Shown: piece after piece, positions 13,007-24,424 of the stretch
How positions within the stretch are numbered: the stretch's first letter is position 1
How the letters are laid out: each line of letters begins with the position of its first letter
NCBI GenBank assembly: GCA_022496805.1
Contig: CM040107.1
Span: 13,069,501 to 13,133,500, forward strand
Reading direction: 5' to 3'
Source: Pohlia nutans
Lineage: Eukaryota > Streptophyta > Bryopsida > Bryales > Mniaceae
DNA: 64,000 bases
Notes under the pieces: generated by a model
The model's database searches: none
Seen by the model: the letters and a program-made list of their open reading frames with translations, nothing else
Told to the model about the DNA's origin: nothing
Translations under genes and position numbers: made by a program

Positions 13007-13120
13007 AAAGATTCCGAAAGGATTCCAAAAAGATTCCAAAAAGACTCTTAAAAGATTCCCAGACAATCCAGAAAAGATTTCAAAAAGATTCCATGAAGAT
13101 TCTTTAAAAGATTCCATATT
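13007..13120. repeat. 11-bp AAAAAGATTCC tandem repeat
   Basis: About ten imperfect copies of an AAAAAGATTCC-like unit near the right end of the CACTA element. A reverse-complement version (TTTTGGAATC) occurs at 28463-28530 in the long-TIR element. Confidence 0.7.
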
Positions 13121-13292
13121 TCCTAAATTACTGTTGATTTGGTCATTGCACTACTCAAATCAACAGAAAGTAGGTAGCAATTTGTTGGTTTTTACAAAAA
13201 GTTCAAAAATCAGGGAAATCGGTCATTGCAGTGCGCAAATCAACCGAAATGCGTTGGTTTTGTGTTGATTTGGACAGCGTTTTCTAGTAGTG

Positions 13293-14148
13293 AATGCAGT
13301 ACAAAATTCTTTGTACAGACAGCGACTGGTTGCCCAAGGAGGGTGGGGGAATTTGATTGTGGAAGGAGACTGCAGATGGACGTCCAATGGTGCTTAGTGG
13401 ACAGCCTCGCGCACTGGCCCCGAATCAGATGCGATGCCTTGATGAGATTTGCAAAGGCCTCGATGGATTCATTGCTCTATGGGGCACTATGGCTAATGAG
13501 GATTTGTCTGGAGAATTCAGGAGGATGAATGAGCCCCTCAAATACTATTGGCAGGGGGTGAGATCTGCGCTAACCACGCCAGTTTTGGCGCGGGAGATTT
13601 TGCAAAATGGATTTTGGCCATCTTCGAGGTTCGCACCTGAAATGGAGGACCAATTTCTGGACGACGGGACAGTCCGTGAGGAGTTTGCCGAGGATGCTCC
13701 CTTTGTAGGCCGTAGGCGTGACCGCCCAGCCCCTTCATTTCGCGTTGGTCGTGATGTGTACGCTGGCTATTTCCTCGCGGTGCGCCCCGCAGATGACGAC
13801 CTCTGACCATTTTGGCAGGCTAAAGCCTTGACGAATCCCAGTCCTGATCCCGGACATGTGAATTTAATTCAGATGCAGTATTGGACACCTGCTTCACGGC
13901 AACACGCCAATATAGACACATATGACGGTTGGGATACAAAAGAGGGGAATTCTTGGCGGGAGGATAGGTGTTTCCAACCAAATTGGTCCCATACAGATTG
14001 TATCATGACAGTGTGGAAGCCGCGTACAAGAAAAGAGACTTCCGATCCAAGGATTAAAATCCCTCAGACACAAATCAACATCATCAAAGCATCTATTGAC
14101 TCGTATGTATCAGATTCCGTCAGTGAGGCATCCCCGCCTCGAGGATGA
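13293..14148 (+). pseudogene. DUF7869-like gene copy 1, 3' part
   Basis: Continues copy 1 after the CACTA element. It encodes the CTDSDWLPKEGGG segment, GLDGFIALWG, ANEDLSGEFRR, a WPSSRF/EEFAED acidic stretch, SFRVGRDVYAGYF and a C-terminal tail from about 13828. All of these align with copy 2. In-frame TGAs near 13351 and at 13804-13806 break it; the second sits where copy 2 has an arginine codon, as expected for CGA to TGA. The C-terminal piece resembles the module that follows the catalytic-like core in this family. It is not functional as read. Confidence 0.65.
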
Positions 14149-14714
14149 TTTGTATGTAGGCGTATGTGTAGGAGAGATTTGTAGTGATTCGTATTGTGTG
14201 GATCTAAATGTAGACTGGTATGCAATACTACAATGGCGATGTCCTTATTGTAGAACAATGTATTACATTCATTGAAATTTATCGAGCTGCCTATGCACTA
14301 TGCATGTTGAATTTTGTATTTTGGTACTGCTTTCACATTACATGTATGGATGGGAGGACCATATTTGTCATTGATATCTCACTTAGAATAGATCTTCAAT
14401 TATAAGTGTGATTCCATTTGATTACATCATTGTTGGTTGAGACAAGAATATTATAATTGCCTTAGTTATGCCTCGTACCAGTTTGAGAATGGTACCCTAA
14501 ACATTCCATTATTGTTGCGTCAACATTCCTAATATTGCTCAAAGAAATGCAACACAAATTTCAGGACTTCAACAATTAAATATGACTACTCTTAATTTAA
14601 TAGATGACTATGAGTGATCCAACGTAGTTAAGTCTCAATTTATTGAGTTGTCTCAATATAATGACCGATTATTATCTTCGAGATTTGGGGTCATAATTAA
14701 AATGAGACTGCACA
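14149..14714. other. spacer between the two DUF7869-like copies
   Basis: AT-rich with no supported gene. At 14700-14728 an AAAATGAG...CATTTT inverted pair leads into CATTTTAATGAATATT, where homology to copy 1 begins. Confidence 0.4.
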
Positions 14715-17254
14715 TTGTGTCATTTTAATGAATATTGCCTTAATGGAGCTAGCCTCCATGATCATGAACTTCGCGACAACTACAACTGTCACCAAGCTAG
14801 TCTCACGCAGCCCTCTTCCGCTAGGTCGTCGAGATATACTAGTACAGTGAGGAATCCGCCCCGGGAGACTTCGATCAAATCGCAGCAACTCCTCACTCAA
14901 GACTCTATCAACTCCGTCTCCAGCAAAGTTTGTTGCAGCAAGAATTGCGTTCAACCCTTTCCGAGGAATAAGATTCGTGCCTTCCGCGAACGTATGTGTC
15001 AAGGCACCTCTTTCCAGTTCAGATTCCACATGAAGATGGACATCCACAAGCAGATTCACCGTGATTCTCAAAACCGGAGGGTTGTGAAAATCGAAGGTAT
15101 TGATGTTTGCGTGCGAGCATGGATGCATATTGCACGTGTCCCCAAAGCAACATTCTACCGTTACCAAGCATACGCGGTGCAGGGGCGGCAAGCGCATCCT
15201 CATGGAAATTTGGGAATCTGGAAGCCTCGTAATCACACCGTTCAAGCCACCGCGACGCTGCGATGTATTCTAGAGAAATCCGCGGACTACATGCCCCACC
15301 GTACGAGGACGCTCAAATCCGGGGAGAAGGTCGTTTCCATGATTCTGCCGGCAACCTTTCAGTGGAAAGACACCATTCCCGAACTGAACAGGGTGAATGC
15401 AGCGTTCGGGTTGAAGGATGTCTCGCCTTCAAACTTGACCCAGAGTAGGACATCCACGTTTAGTGAGTTTGACGCAAAGAAACTAGGTGACAATTTCGCT
15501 CGGTGCGCAACGTGCAACAAATATCATTCTCTTCGAGAGGATCAATAGCTGGATCCCGGTAAGCATTGCTGTGGGCCAAGAGATTAGACAAGCATCTAGC
15601 TCTTGCGCGTGCGCACCGAGAGTTCTATTACGCCAACCGCACCCGATCTAGAGACTTCCCCCACGAGTGTCTCACGATCATGCATGAGAAGATGGACCAC
15701 GCGAAAACAGCTTCTCCGGTTTTCTCCCACAAGAGCAAAGAGATTGATGGCCTTATGAAGTTTCCCCTTTCCGTTACTGGTATGCTTGCACATGGCCACG
15801 GCGATGTGCGCTATGCGCATTACGGCCTGGATCTATTCTCGCACGATTCCAGTTACACTATCGGCTCAATGGCCAAGTTGTTGCGGGATCTAGAGTTGCC
15901 TCCTAAGTTTGCATCTGGGGAATTGTTTGTGGGATCAAGGTCATCTCCATTGTTTGATGTTGTGCTTAAGGGGGCAGAGACTTGTCAACCATCCTTGCGT
16001 CCTACCGCTGGAACCTCTCCTCTAGCGACTCCTTTGCCGCCCGTTCTCCATGTGCAAATGGACAATGCTACCGGGGACAACAAGAATAGATATGTTTTTT
16101 GTTTTTGGTCTCTTCTCATTGCAAAAAAAATATTTCGTGAAGTTTATGTTACTTTTATGCTGGTGGGTCACACCCACGACGACATCGATGCGTTGTTTGG
16201 AAGGTGGAGCATGTTGTTGCGGAAGGAAAACTTTCCTACGATTCCTTTCCTCATGAAGTCCTTCATGGACGTGGAATCTATCCCGACTATCCCACACCTT
16301 GTCGATGAAGTGCCCGATTTCAAAGGATTCATTGAAGGCAGTATTCTGGAGGGAGATGAAGCATTCGTAGGGCACACCAAGGCACAATAGTTCAAGTTCT
16401 ACCTTGACTCGACTGGTTGTCCGGTGATGAAGTACAAGATTTTCTGCACGGACGTAGACTGGTTGCCCAAAGAAGGTGGAGGGATCAAATTGTGGAAGGA
16501 GGATTCCGAAGGTAGGAGTTTGTGGCCCCGCGGAGTGCCAATTCTTGTTGAACAGCGTCCGATGAGGAACGTGGAAGACATCTTCAAAGGTATATCTGGA
16601 TTTATCAAATACTAAGAGAATTTGTGCAATGAGGACCTCACCGGGGAATTCAGAAGACGCTATGAGCACTTGATTCATTATTGGCGCCGAGCTGTGAAAG
16701 TAGCGCTTCAAGAGCCTCCGCAACCGTCTAATGTTTTGAAAGACGGCTTCTGGCCCACATCTCGGGTTGAAGCGATTGTGGAGGATCAATACGCAGAGGA
16801 TGGTGACATTCGGGATGAGTTTGCAGAGGATGACATTTACGTCGGGCAGATGCGGGGTCGTCCATTGCCATCATTCAGGGTGGGTCGAGACTTTTACGAA
16901 GGCTACTTCGTTGCAATCCGACCAGCAGATGGTGACACTCGGCCAGTTTGGATTGCGAGGGCGTTGTCTGATCCTAACTATAACCCAAAAAGACCAAACT
17001 GTGTCCTCATTCAGTACTTTCGTCCAACATCAAGGGATCAAAATGTCCAGGACTACTACACTGGATGGGATACCTCGTGAGGTTTGCGTTGGAAGGTTGA
17101 TGATACCGAACCTTCACTTTGGGAAGAAACAAATGCTTTGACGACAACATGGAAGTCTAGGATCAAACGAGGTACTGTCGAGTGCATGATCAAAATTCCA
17201 TCAGCTCAGATCGAAGTCATTAACCAAAGTTTGGCTTTGTATAATTCTACTTAA
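14715..17254 (+). pseudogene. DUF7869-like gene copy 2, 5'-truncated
   Basis: Aligns with copy 1 from about residue 100 onward. Order: LNGASLYDHE-like start, CCSKNCVQPFPR, CATCNKYHSL, IMHEKMDHAK, TGMLAHGHGDVRYAHYGLD, VQMDNATGDNKNRY and VGHTHDDIDALFGRWS. The C-terminal segment has WLPKEGGGIKLWK, FRVGRDFYEGYF and WIARALSDPNYNP. Lesions are a TAG at 15546 plus a 1-nt deletion nearby, a TAG at 16388 shared with copy 1, a TAA at 16613 and a TGA at 17078. It is more complete than copy 1 because it lacks the CACTA insertion. The two copies are clearly diverged, so this is not a recent tandem duplication. Confidence 0.7.
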
Positions 17255-17259
17255 GCCGC

Positions 17260-17690
17260 TATTGATTGGAGGCGACGGAGAGTATGGCTTGCTTGCTAGC
17301 TCTATGCGATAGTGTGTATTTGACTATTATTGTGATACTTTGCGCTTTGATGTAAGCGATATAGAGTCTATACTATGACTAGTTCATTAGACGTTATAGA
17401 TTTCTTTTGACTTATTTCTCATTTTATATTTGCTTGTATCACTTTGAAGTTGAAGATTTGCATTTCAAAGACTAAGTGTTTTGATTTTGAAAAAAAATAC
17501 GGATTGCAAGTGCAATATTTATATTTTATTAATATATTTACTATTACATTGTACGTTTACTTCTTTGCATATTTGATCCGTTTTCCTTCAAAGATTAACT
17601 ATATGTGTTTGATTTTAAAAGCAAGTATATATAAAAGGTTTAGTGGTTAAGACCACTGTTTTTTTGTTAGTGTGTTAAGCACTTGTCACA
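17260..17690. other. AT-rich spacer
   Basis: No gene or terminal repeat supported. Confidence 0.4.
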
Positions 17691-17752
17691 GTTTAGGGTA
17701 CGGGGCTGGTTGGTTGTTACAAATTTCCTGCCTGCCGAGGCTCACTTAGCAG

Positions 17753-17868
17753 CACCAAGTCATGCATATCTCATATCCGCTCAAACGAATTCAACGGGAA
17801 TCGAACCCGGACCACCTATAGGAGATAAACGCCCACTCACAACCAACCATTGAGCTCATGACTTGGTG
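17753..17868 (-). repeat. tRNA-derived SINE-like segment bounded by a 12-bp inverted repeat
   Basis: On the minus strand TGAGCTCAATGGTTGG fits a box A and GGGTTCGATTCCC is a near-perfect box B. The segment is bracketed by CACCAAGTCATG (17753-17764) and its exact reverse complement (17857-17868). The acceptor and anticodon arms are not convincing, so this is a tRNA-derived repeat and not a tRNA gene. Confidence 0.55.
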
Positions 17869-17951
17869 TCCAGGAGATGAGAAACCACTCCCTTATACAT
17901 AGGCATTATTTTTATTTAAAATGGTACTATATTAGTTTCGAATCGACCGTT

Positions 17952-18060
17952 CTTTTCACGACTCTCATTTTAATGGAAACTCCTCCTTTCAACTAGGACC
18001 GATCATTCTTTCGGAAACTCTCGTTTTAATGGAAATTCCAACTTCCATAGGATATATGTA
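17952..18060. repeat. imperfect tandem duplication, about 58 bp unit
   Basis: Two copies of ACCG-TTCTTTC-ACTCTCRTTTTAATGGAAA-type sequence back to back. It shares the CTCATTTTAATG word with 18145-18165, 14721-14736 and (inverted) 32035-32055. Confidence 0.5.
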
Positions 18061-18108
18061 CTAACTATCCACCTAAATTGACAACCCAATTAGATTCAAT
18101 CCTCCCCC

Positions 18109-18154
18109 TTGAAAATGAGAGATAATTTTAAGAGGACCCTATTCTCTCATTTTA
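18109..18154. repeat. short AAAATGAGAGA / TCTCTCATTTT inverted repeat
   Basis: Possible MITE remnant. It abuts the point where homology to the MULE transposase copy ends. Confidence 0.4.
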
Positions 18155-18162
18155 ATGAATAT

Positions 18163-19457
18163 TATGTTCTGTGGACAAGAAACGTCTCGACGAACTCTTT
18201 ACTAGCCGCAAGAGCGATGGCCGAGTTTTTTGCGGTGGTAGTCTTCGCCACCTCCGACGCGATCAAGCCGGTGATGGTCTCCATAGACTCCATGCCCTTT
18301 CCTTCGGCGACCAGATGTCGATGAAAGCCCAAGTGGATACATGTTGAAGACCTGTCGTTGACTTTGACCACGTAATACACTCGCGCTGTGCAAGAGTCGC
18401 GAGAAGATGGGGCTTTTTTGTAGACTTTACATATAATAGAAGAATCCGGAGGAGGGTTTTGACGAACACTGAATGGGAAGTTAGTAGTACATGTCCACTT
18501 TGTCTCATTCTTCTAAGACGTTCTAGCAAGATAGTCACAGTCTTCGTTGTCACAACGCAAGTGGCCAACGCAAATTGACGTCCTGAACTTCAATCCGAAG
18601 CTGTTGTAGATGTTAGACGTCGTGGTGTGGCACCATGTGTGGCGATCATAAGGCTTGTCCATTCCCTCCATGCTCCGGGCTCCGGACGAGTTCACACGTC
18701 CACAAATCGGAGGCAATTCAAAGACCACATCCCCGTCAAACTGCGAGGGAAGGAACTGCACCTTGTGATATTCAATGCGATCAAAATCTATTTGAGCAAG
18801 TTCAGTAAGTGAGCCAGGAATACTAGACAACTTCCGCAGACATTGCATATCACTAGGACAATCCTGTGAACTACTAGGATACAGAGGAGGGAGGGAGAAC
18901 GAGGAGGAAGATTGTCTATTAGCGAGGGTGCACGCTGTAGGTTTAGTCGCAACAGAAGGAGCTGGTTCATTCAAGTTTGGAAGTAGGGAAGGTAGTGAAG
19001 GTGTTTCCCCCTCATATTCACTCGACAACTCAATGATGGGGTCTAAAGATTCGCGTTTAGGGTTACGAAGATTGACCATAATATCTACAACGGAACGAGT
19101 TGGATCTGCATATTGCCTTCTATCACGACGTGCGTGGGTCAACTCAACAGTGGAAGTATCCGAGGTAGGGGCAATAATTTCAGTAGATGCAGCCAGTTGC
19201 TGCGGGGTGAGACCATTTGCTTTGTACTGACCAGGATGGAGGAGCCAGTTGTAACCATCGTCCTTTGTACATCTAGACTGTAGAATGGCCTCTTTGACTA
19301 TTCCATACTTCTCAAGGACCTCTTCTTTGATCATGATGGAGCCTTCTGCTAGACCGAACCTAATGTAGAGAAGGTTAGAGGTGACCTTGACAAAGCCTGA
19401 TTCACCTACTGGCAAAACTAGTGGGACCTCGTCACCTCTAACAAAAATGCTGGCCAT
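18163..19457 (-). pseudogene. MULE-type transposase, N-terminal fragment (copy A)
   Basis: ATG at 19457 opens 314 codons. The N-terminal region aligns with copy B (46490-50069) through LLHPGQYKANGL, QFDGDVVFELPP and MDKPYDRHTW. A zinc-binding-like GHLRCDNEDCDYLAR motif follows. After a stop and frameshift near 18513, homology continues (ARVYYVVKVND, TCIHLGFHRH) to about 18163, then ends at the CTCATTTTAATGAATATT word. The DDE core and SWIM finger seen in copy B are missing, so it cannot encode an active transposase. Confidence 0.65.
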
Positions 19458-20105
19458 AGAAAAGAGCTGGGTACAAAGATACTGTTGGTTTCAAGACAAG
19501 AAACAAATCTGAAATGTAGACACGGTAAAATGAATTGCGAGTGGCATTGAATTTGATTCAGTATATAACATGATGTCGTTTGATAGGGGTCAGTTTAATC
19601 ATTGTAGCAGCAGAAATTAAAAAGAAGTTTGTGGGATAGGCCTAAGATTGGAGCCGCACTGCAACAAGCATCAATTTCACTTTATGTGAATGACTAATCT
19701 AAACAATGTCAGAGTGTTATACGGCGCTCGCGTATCAAAATAGAAAAAAAAATGCAAACTGTCACATTCATCAGCTCGTAGTTCAAAGTTCATGAGTGGA
19801 TGTAAAGAGACAGAAAGGAATCTAAATCGGCGTTGGCTGAGTCATACAACATAAACTGATACAATATTCAAGTCAAGAATTTGTCGTTCAGTTTTATTTA
19901 TAGTGTCACGAAAACCAAATACTTTTCAGGAAAGTGCAGCTTTTTGTAGGACTTATATATCAGTACCCTAGACGCAGCTTCCATGGCACCTGTCTAATAA
20001 TAACGAAGTAAAAAAACATATAATAATCCTGGATACGGCTAGGTAATTTATATTCTATATCTTTACTTGAGTACAAGGATATTTTGATTTTAATCGTAAA
20101 AATCT
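19458..20105. other. spacer upstream of MULE copy A
   Basis: AT-rich, no supported gene; could include its promoter. Confidence 0.35.
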
Positions 20106-20630
20106 AAGCGGCAGCTTCTAGAAAGGTAGCTTGGAAGTCATTTCCATGGCCCAGGGATCAGATGGGCATTGTGTTTGAAACGGAACCCCAAAACGGAGGC
20201 TTGGCTTCATCGTCAAAGAAGTCATGCACGGAAGTTGCAATTTCTTCTGGCACAATTGGAACACCTTCGCTGTTGAGGTTGCAAGGATCGGGGAGTCCCA
20301 ACAATTGGCAAACATAATGAGACCACATGAGCCTCCAGACAAGAGGATGTCTCGGGAGGGAGTCCCAAATTCCACACGGGACGCGGTAAAACCAAAGAAC
20401 ATCTTTGTCCAGCAAGATGATTGCGAGGTCGATGTTGAAGTCTTGACAGTTTGGGAATTCGCCCATCCACAATTCCACTGCACCATCCAAGCTGTTGATG
20501 GGATTTGACATTTGCACCAAAGGTCCATTCCTTGAGACAATGGGATAGTCTTCTTTGTTTCGCGTACCCAGTCTCCCAAATTTGTCTAACTTGATAACTT
20601 CCTGTGCGCAACTTCGTTCTGAAGCATCTA
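20106..20630 (-). CDS. hypothetical protein fragment, about 170 codons
   Basis: GC-richer than its surroundings and open from about 20630. It reads through EVIKLDKFGRLGTRNKEDYP, AVELWMGEFPNCQDF and DKDVLWFYRVPCGIWDSLP to SVSNTMPI, with a TGA near 20158 and then about 17 further codons to a TAG near 20106. Composition and absence of stops over about 150 codons suggest real coding sequence. I recognise no family. It is on the same strand as MULE copy A and upstream of it, so it may be another exon or ORF of that element, or a separate fragment. Confidence 0.4.
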
Positions 20631-20639
20631 TAACTGGTG

Positions 20640-21460
20640 CTAGAGTTACGATGGCAAAGGATTAATGAGAGATAACAAAAGATCGAAAATGTGTAGAAGA
20701 TGTGTTCATTGAATTAGATCTTGCAGATAAACTAGCATAGTTGAGCACTTCAATTTTGATGAACGCGTTGTATTTTATGTATATCACTGACAAGTGACAA
20801 GCCCATTGACGGCATAACCTACTGAGCTTGAACATAGGCTACATTTTATAGTACAATCAACGACGGCGGAGTCAGAATATGGAGAACGTGAATCACATAC
20901 TATGGCAAGCGCCCGTAATCAATAAAGGCATATACATCGTGGCGTAGTCAGTGACAGCTGACAAGGAGGATGTGAGTTGTTACGAAAACGCGGTTAACCG
21001 AAAATATAGAATTAGCCAACTTGTTAGAAAGCTCTACTAGATATAGAGTATATGAAATTATGAATAATATTGAATGGCTAACATCTAGGTACATGTACGC
21101 GTGAGTTACTGTGGAGGAATAAATTTGCTGTGCGAGAGCTGTGAATGTTTTATGGGCTGCTGAAACTAGAACACAAATAGCATAGTGTGAGCATTCTGTT
21201 TTCATCAAAATATTGAGTTAGACTTTGGAGTATGCAGAACTTGGACGAGGGATGTTCTAATATCTTTGACAGTGCTAGTAGACAGAAGAAGAGATAGAGA
21301 CGAGGGAGTCTGCTATATTCTAGCAAAGGAAAAGTCGAGCGTTTGAGGATGAGATCGTCCTAACCTAAGTCACGTCGTCAGTACTATTTGGTGTAATTTT
21401 TATTTGCACTAATTCTAATAGTGAAGTTCGTCCTGTAATATAGTTGCATTTGTCTTAGAC
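20640..21460. other. AT-rich spacer
   Basis: No supported feature. Confidence 0.35.
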
Positions 21461-21462
21461 AA

Positions 21463-21795
21463 ATGCTTGAAAGAAACTGTCATCTTCAATCTGAAGGACC
21501 TAGTGGACAGAAGAAAAAAAAGAAAAGAGGTCGTTTAATGTTTTCAAACAAGCGTGCGCTGGAGCGGTCAAACATGAGACCTAAACTCAAGTCAAGAGCG
21601 AAGGATGTTTATGAATGCAGACTTGGCGTCTTCTCAAGATATGTTGACGTACAGCGATCTGAATGATAATGGCCTATCAATTCAAGACATTTTAAGTGAG
21701 GACGAACATCAATGGCTGCATATAAGTGTTACGTTCAAAACGATTATCTACTTAGGTCACTTCGCGTTGATGAGTCTTTACAGGGTGTTCTAAGA
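21463..21795 (+). pseudogene. short basic ORF, divergent from MULE copy A
   Basis: ATG 21463 opens 67 codons with a very basic QKKKKKRGRLMF segment and a further KLKSRAK. A shifted frame then continues with an acidic DILSEDEHQW-type tail to 21793. The pattern (basic QK-rich start, acidic Ser/Asp tail) resembles the ORF at 50562-50850, which is likewise divergent from MULE copy B. Homology is suggested by eye only, and function is unknown. Confidence 0.25.
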
Positions 21796-21799
21796 GGTC

Positions 21800-22605
21800 A
21801 TTAGTGTAAGTGGTCTTTGTGAGTGTTGAAATTTTAGACTGTTTTGATATACGTGGGTATAGTCTCGAGCTCAAGTCCCAGTTAATTTATTTAAGTCATG
21901 ATGTGAAAAAGTCAAATATGCACTTCGATGTAGTTGTATCGTGTATTTATTGTGTTCCAAATTTCTAATCTTACCACCCGGCACTCGATTGTCATGGTGT
22001 CACATAAGATATTTTTAATTTAGCACTTGGATGGTCAAGAGCACCAAAATTGGTCAAGAGCACAAAGTTCTTCACAAACACCAAGTTTGTCACCTCGTTA
22101 AAAATTGGATAGACGGGTCCTTCTGATTTGACGAGAACCTATGAGAGTGACGTCGGTCGCGCGTACGTGCATGAACCCGTGGATGTAAAGTGGGAGCTCG
22201 ATTGAATCTAGGGTTTACAGTCAACTGGGTACTAGGAGGGCGACAGTCGATCCCCCTTGCACATCTCGTCGAAACGTCTCCACGGTGAGTGCGGAGCCTA
22301 AGTCCGCCGCGGCTGCGCCTATCCTTCTGAATGCTGTGTCAACTAATCTCTCCGCCCTTGCGATGGCAGTGCTTTACTCATACTGCTTTTTGTCTTTCCT
22401 TCTCTCATCAAGCGCTCATTATTTTGTGGTTCTTGCAGGAAATCCTCAGCGCACAAGGTATTGAAACGACGCTACGAGAGGACGAAATGCCACGGACGAG
22501 GAGCACCCCCCCGGCGCTAGGCAAAGGCAGCGACCCTGAAGCTCGCGCATCAGCAGCGGCTGGTCAAAATGTTCAAGTGGGTATTCTAGCTGACTCTTGT
22601 GATTA
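21800..22605. other. spacer with a short open frame 22331-22606
   Basis: No recognisable protein. The sequence becomes CG-rich near 22140-22320 and 22480-22560. Confidence 0.3.
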
Positions 22606-23957
22606 AGAAACTCGGTGATTAGGTGGCGCGTGATGGCGCCTGATAGCAGCGGCGGGTGATGGCTCCTGATTGCGCATGATGGCGCGTGATGGCGCGCGGT
22701 GTCCATGATGAATCATGCAAGGGATTCTGTCTTGCTGCGTCTTGAATCACGCAAGTCATTCTGTCTTGCTGCTGGTGTCGGTGTTTCAATGTCTAGATTC
22801 TATCTTGCTGCGTCTTAAATCACGCAATGTTTGTTGCGTCACGGGCAACTCTCTTGACATTGTTCCCTTAGTGGTCTATTTGGTCGTTGTGATCGTGTGC
22901 CTGCGATTTTAAGCCTTCCAGATCTGCCAAATGTTGGTTGTGATTGTCATCACGTTGATGAAATTCTTGTTGATTCGTGTTGACCATCGTGATTTCGAGA
23001 TGGCCGTCATGGTCATATTGGTAGGATGGGCGTAATTCTTGTAATGAAGTGATGGTGAAATGGTCGTCATGGTCGTAATGGTCGTAATGGGGTGATGGTG
23101 AAATGGTTGTAATTGTCGTAATAGTGTGATGATGTAATATACGCAATGGTCGGAATGGTGTGATAGTCGTAATGTTGCGATGTTCGTATTGGTGGGATGG
23201 TCGTAATGGGCGATATCATAGTGTGGCGAATTGCAGAGTACTTGTCACATTGCGTGCTGAGTCCCACAACATTTGACCACGCTAAATGTCCCATTTAACA
23301 CTCGGTGTGTCAAATGGCATGGCGTGGCGAACTGTCATGGCGTGGCGAGTCATGGGTTATCCCATAGCAATCTGCCATTGTGTGGCGAGTCATGGGACAT
23401 CCCGTGCCGAGCCATGGCGTGGCGAGTCATGCCAGTGTAGTCGTCATGCCGTAAGTGTGGTTGATTGTATACATCTTCTTCTGTCTTGCTCGTCCTGGGC
23501 ACGAGATTAATCCCATAGATTCTCGGGATGTCCTATGGCTTGAGGAGTCCCTCAGATAGTTGAACAAGATCCTTGATGTAAAGTAGGGTCTCGGTGCCAA
23601 TAGGGCTGGCTTCTTCTACCAGGCATGATCATATCTTTGTGGGCCTTAGTGATTTTGGATTGGCTGTCGATGTTGTCTTGGTGTCATGGTGTTAGTCGAG
23701 TTTAAGTCCAAAGTAGCGAGTCCCATGACGTGGCGAGTACCATGACGTCACTAGTACAAAACATAGTGTTTTGCCACCAAGTTTTGCACCAATATATTGG
23801 TGCATTTTAAATGATGCACCAACTTCGGAATTGTAATTCATTGGTGCTTTTGAACACTCTCTCGTAAAACAGAGAAATAATCCACTTCATTATGTTGATA
23901 TTGCAAATCACGTAATCCTCTTCAATTTAAAAATTTTGAAATATCAATTTTTTGTGA

Positions 23958-24086
23958 AATTTGAATGCTGTGAAATTTGAATGCTGTGAAATTTGAATGC
24001 TATAAAATATGAATGCTGTGAAATTTGAATGCTATAAAATATGAATGCTGTGAAATTTGAATGCTATAATATTTGAATGTTGTGAA
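23958..24086. repeat. 16-17 bp tandem repeat (GTGAAATTTGAATGCT)
   Basis: Eight or so units alternating GTGAAATTTGAATGCT and ATAAAATATGAATGCT, within the CACTA element. Confidence 0.85.
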
Positions 24087-24097
24087 AGAAAAGTGTG

Positions 24098-24200
24098 CTG
24101 CCCAGAAAATCTTCGGGCTGCTCGGGCTGCCTAGAAAAATTTTGGGGCTGCCCGAAAATTTTTCGGGCTGCCCCAAAATTTCGGGCTGCCCGAAGCTGCC
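24098..24200. repeat. GGGCTGCCCGAAAATTT palindromic block
   Basis: Repeated GGGCTGCCCG/CGGGCTGCC words separated by AAAATTT. A shorter version sits at 10485-10512 in the other CACTA element, again next to a tRNA-like module. Confidence 0.65.
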
Positions 24201-24291
24201 ACCACACCTTTGACTTTGCCCTATGTCAACGCCAAGTCCACTCATCACCACGGTCAACCCCGAAGTCAAGACCACATCATCACATGTCACC

Positions 24292-24355
24292 ATGGGGTTC
24301 GAACCCATGACCTCGTGGTTATGGATGGAGAGACCACCACCACTAGCCCAAGCCA
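24292..24355 (-). repeat. tRNA-like module inside the CACTA element
   Basis: On the minus strand TGGCTTGGGCTAGTGG fits a box A and GGGTTCGAACCCC a box B, about 45 nt apart. No matching acceptor stem is evident. It is tRNA-derived, not a tRNA gene. Confidence 0.5.
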
Positions 24356-24424
24356 CTTCTTATGAACAAAGTGTTTGAAAAACGAATAATATACAATCAC
24401 CAAAAAAAATTCAGCAATATACAT

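Larger units (their letters stand above)
10274..13292. mobile_element. CACTA-type non-autonomous DNA transposon, TSD AAT
   Basis: The left end reads CACTAGTAGAAA and the right end TTTCTAGTAGTG: an 11-of-12 inverted match with the CACTA signature. The flanks are AAT at 10271-10273 and AAT at 13293-13295, a 3-bp target duplication. Subterminal GTTGATT/AATCAAC words recur at both ends. No transposase ORF is present, so it needs a partner in trans. Removing it rejoins the DUF7869 copy 1 sequence exactly where the uninterrupted copy 2 continues. Inside are a GGGCAGCCCG block, a tRNA-like module, a nested solo LTR and an 11-bp repeat. Confidence 0.9.

Noticed and set aside
15540..15590. Intron in DUF7869 copy 2 starting at CCCGGTAAGC
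   Set aside because: The region is only 1 nt shorter than the matching coding stretch of copy 1, so a small deletion explains it better.
8289..17254. Alternative genetic code with TAG/TAA read as Gln
   Set aside because: TGA stops also interrupt the same genes, one TAG lies where the paralogue has Tyr (MULE, near 49085), and the intact copia ORF has no in-frame TAG or TAA and ends normally.
17753..17868. True tRNA gene
   Set aside because: Box A and box B are good, but no acceptor stem or clear anticodon arm can be formed; a flanking inverted repeat suggests a SINE-like piece.
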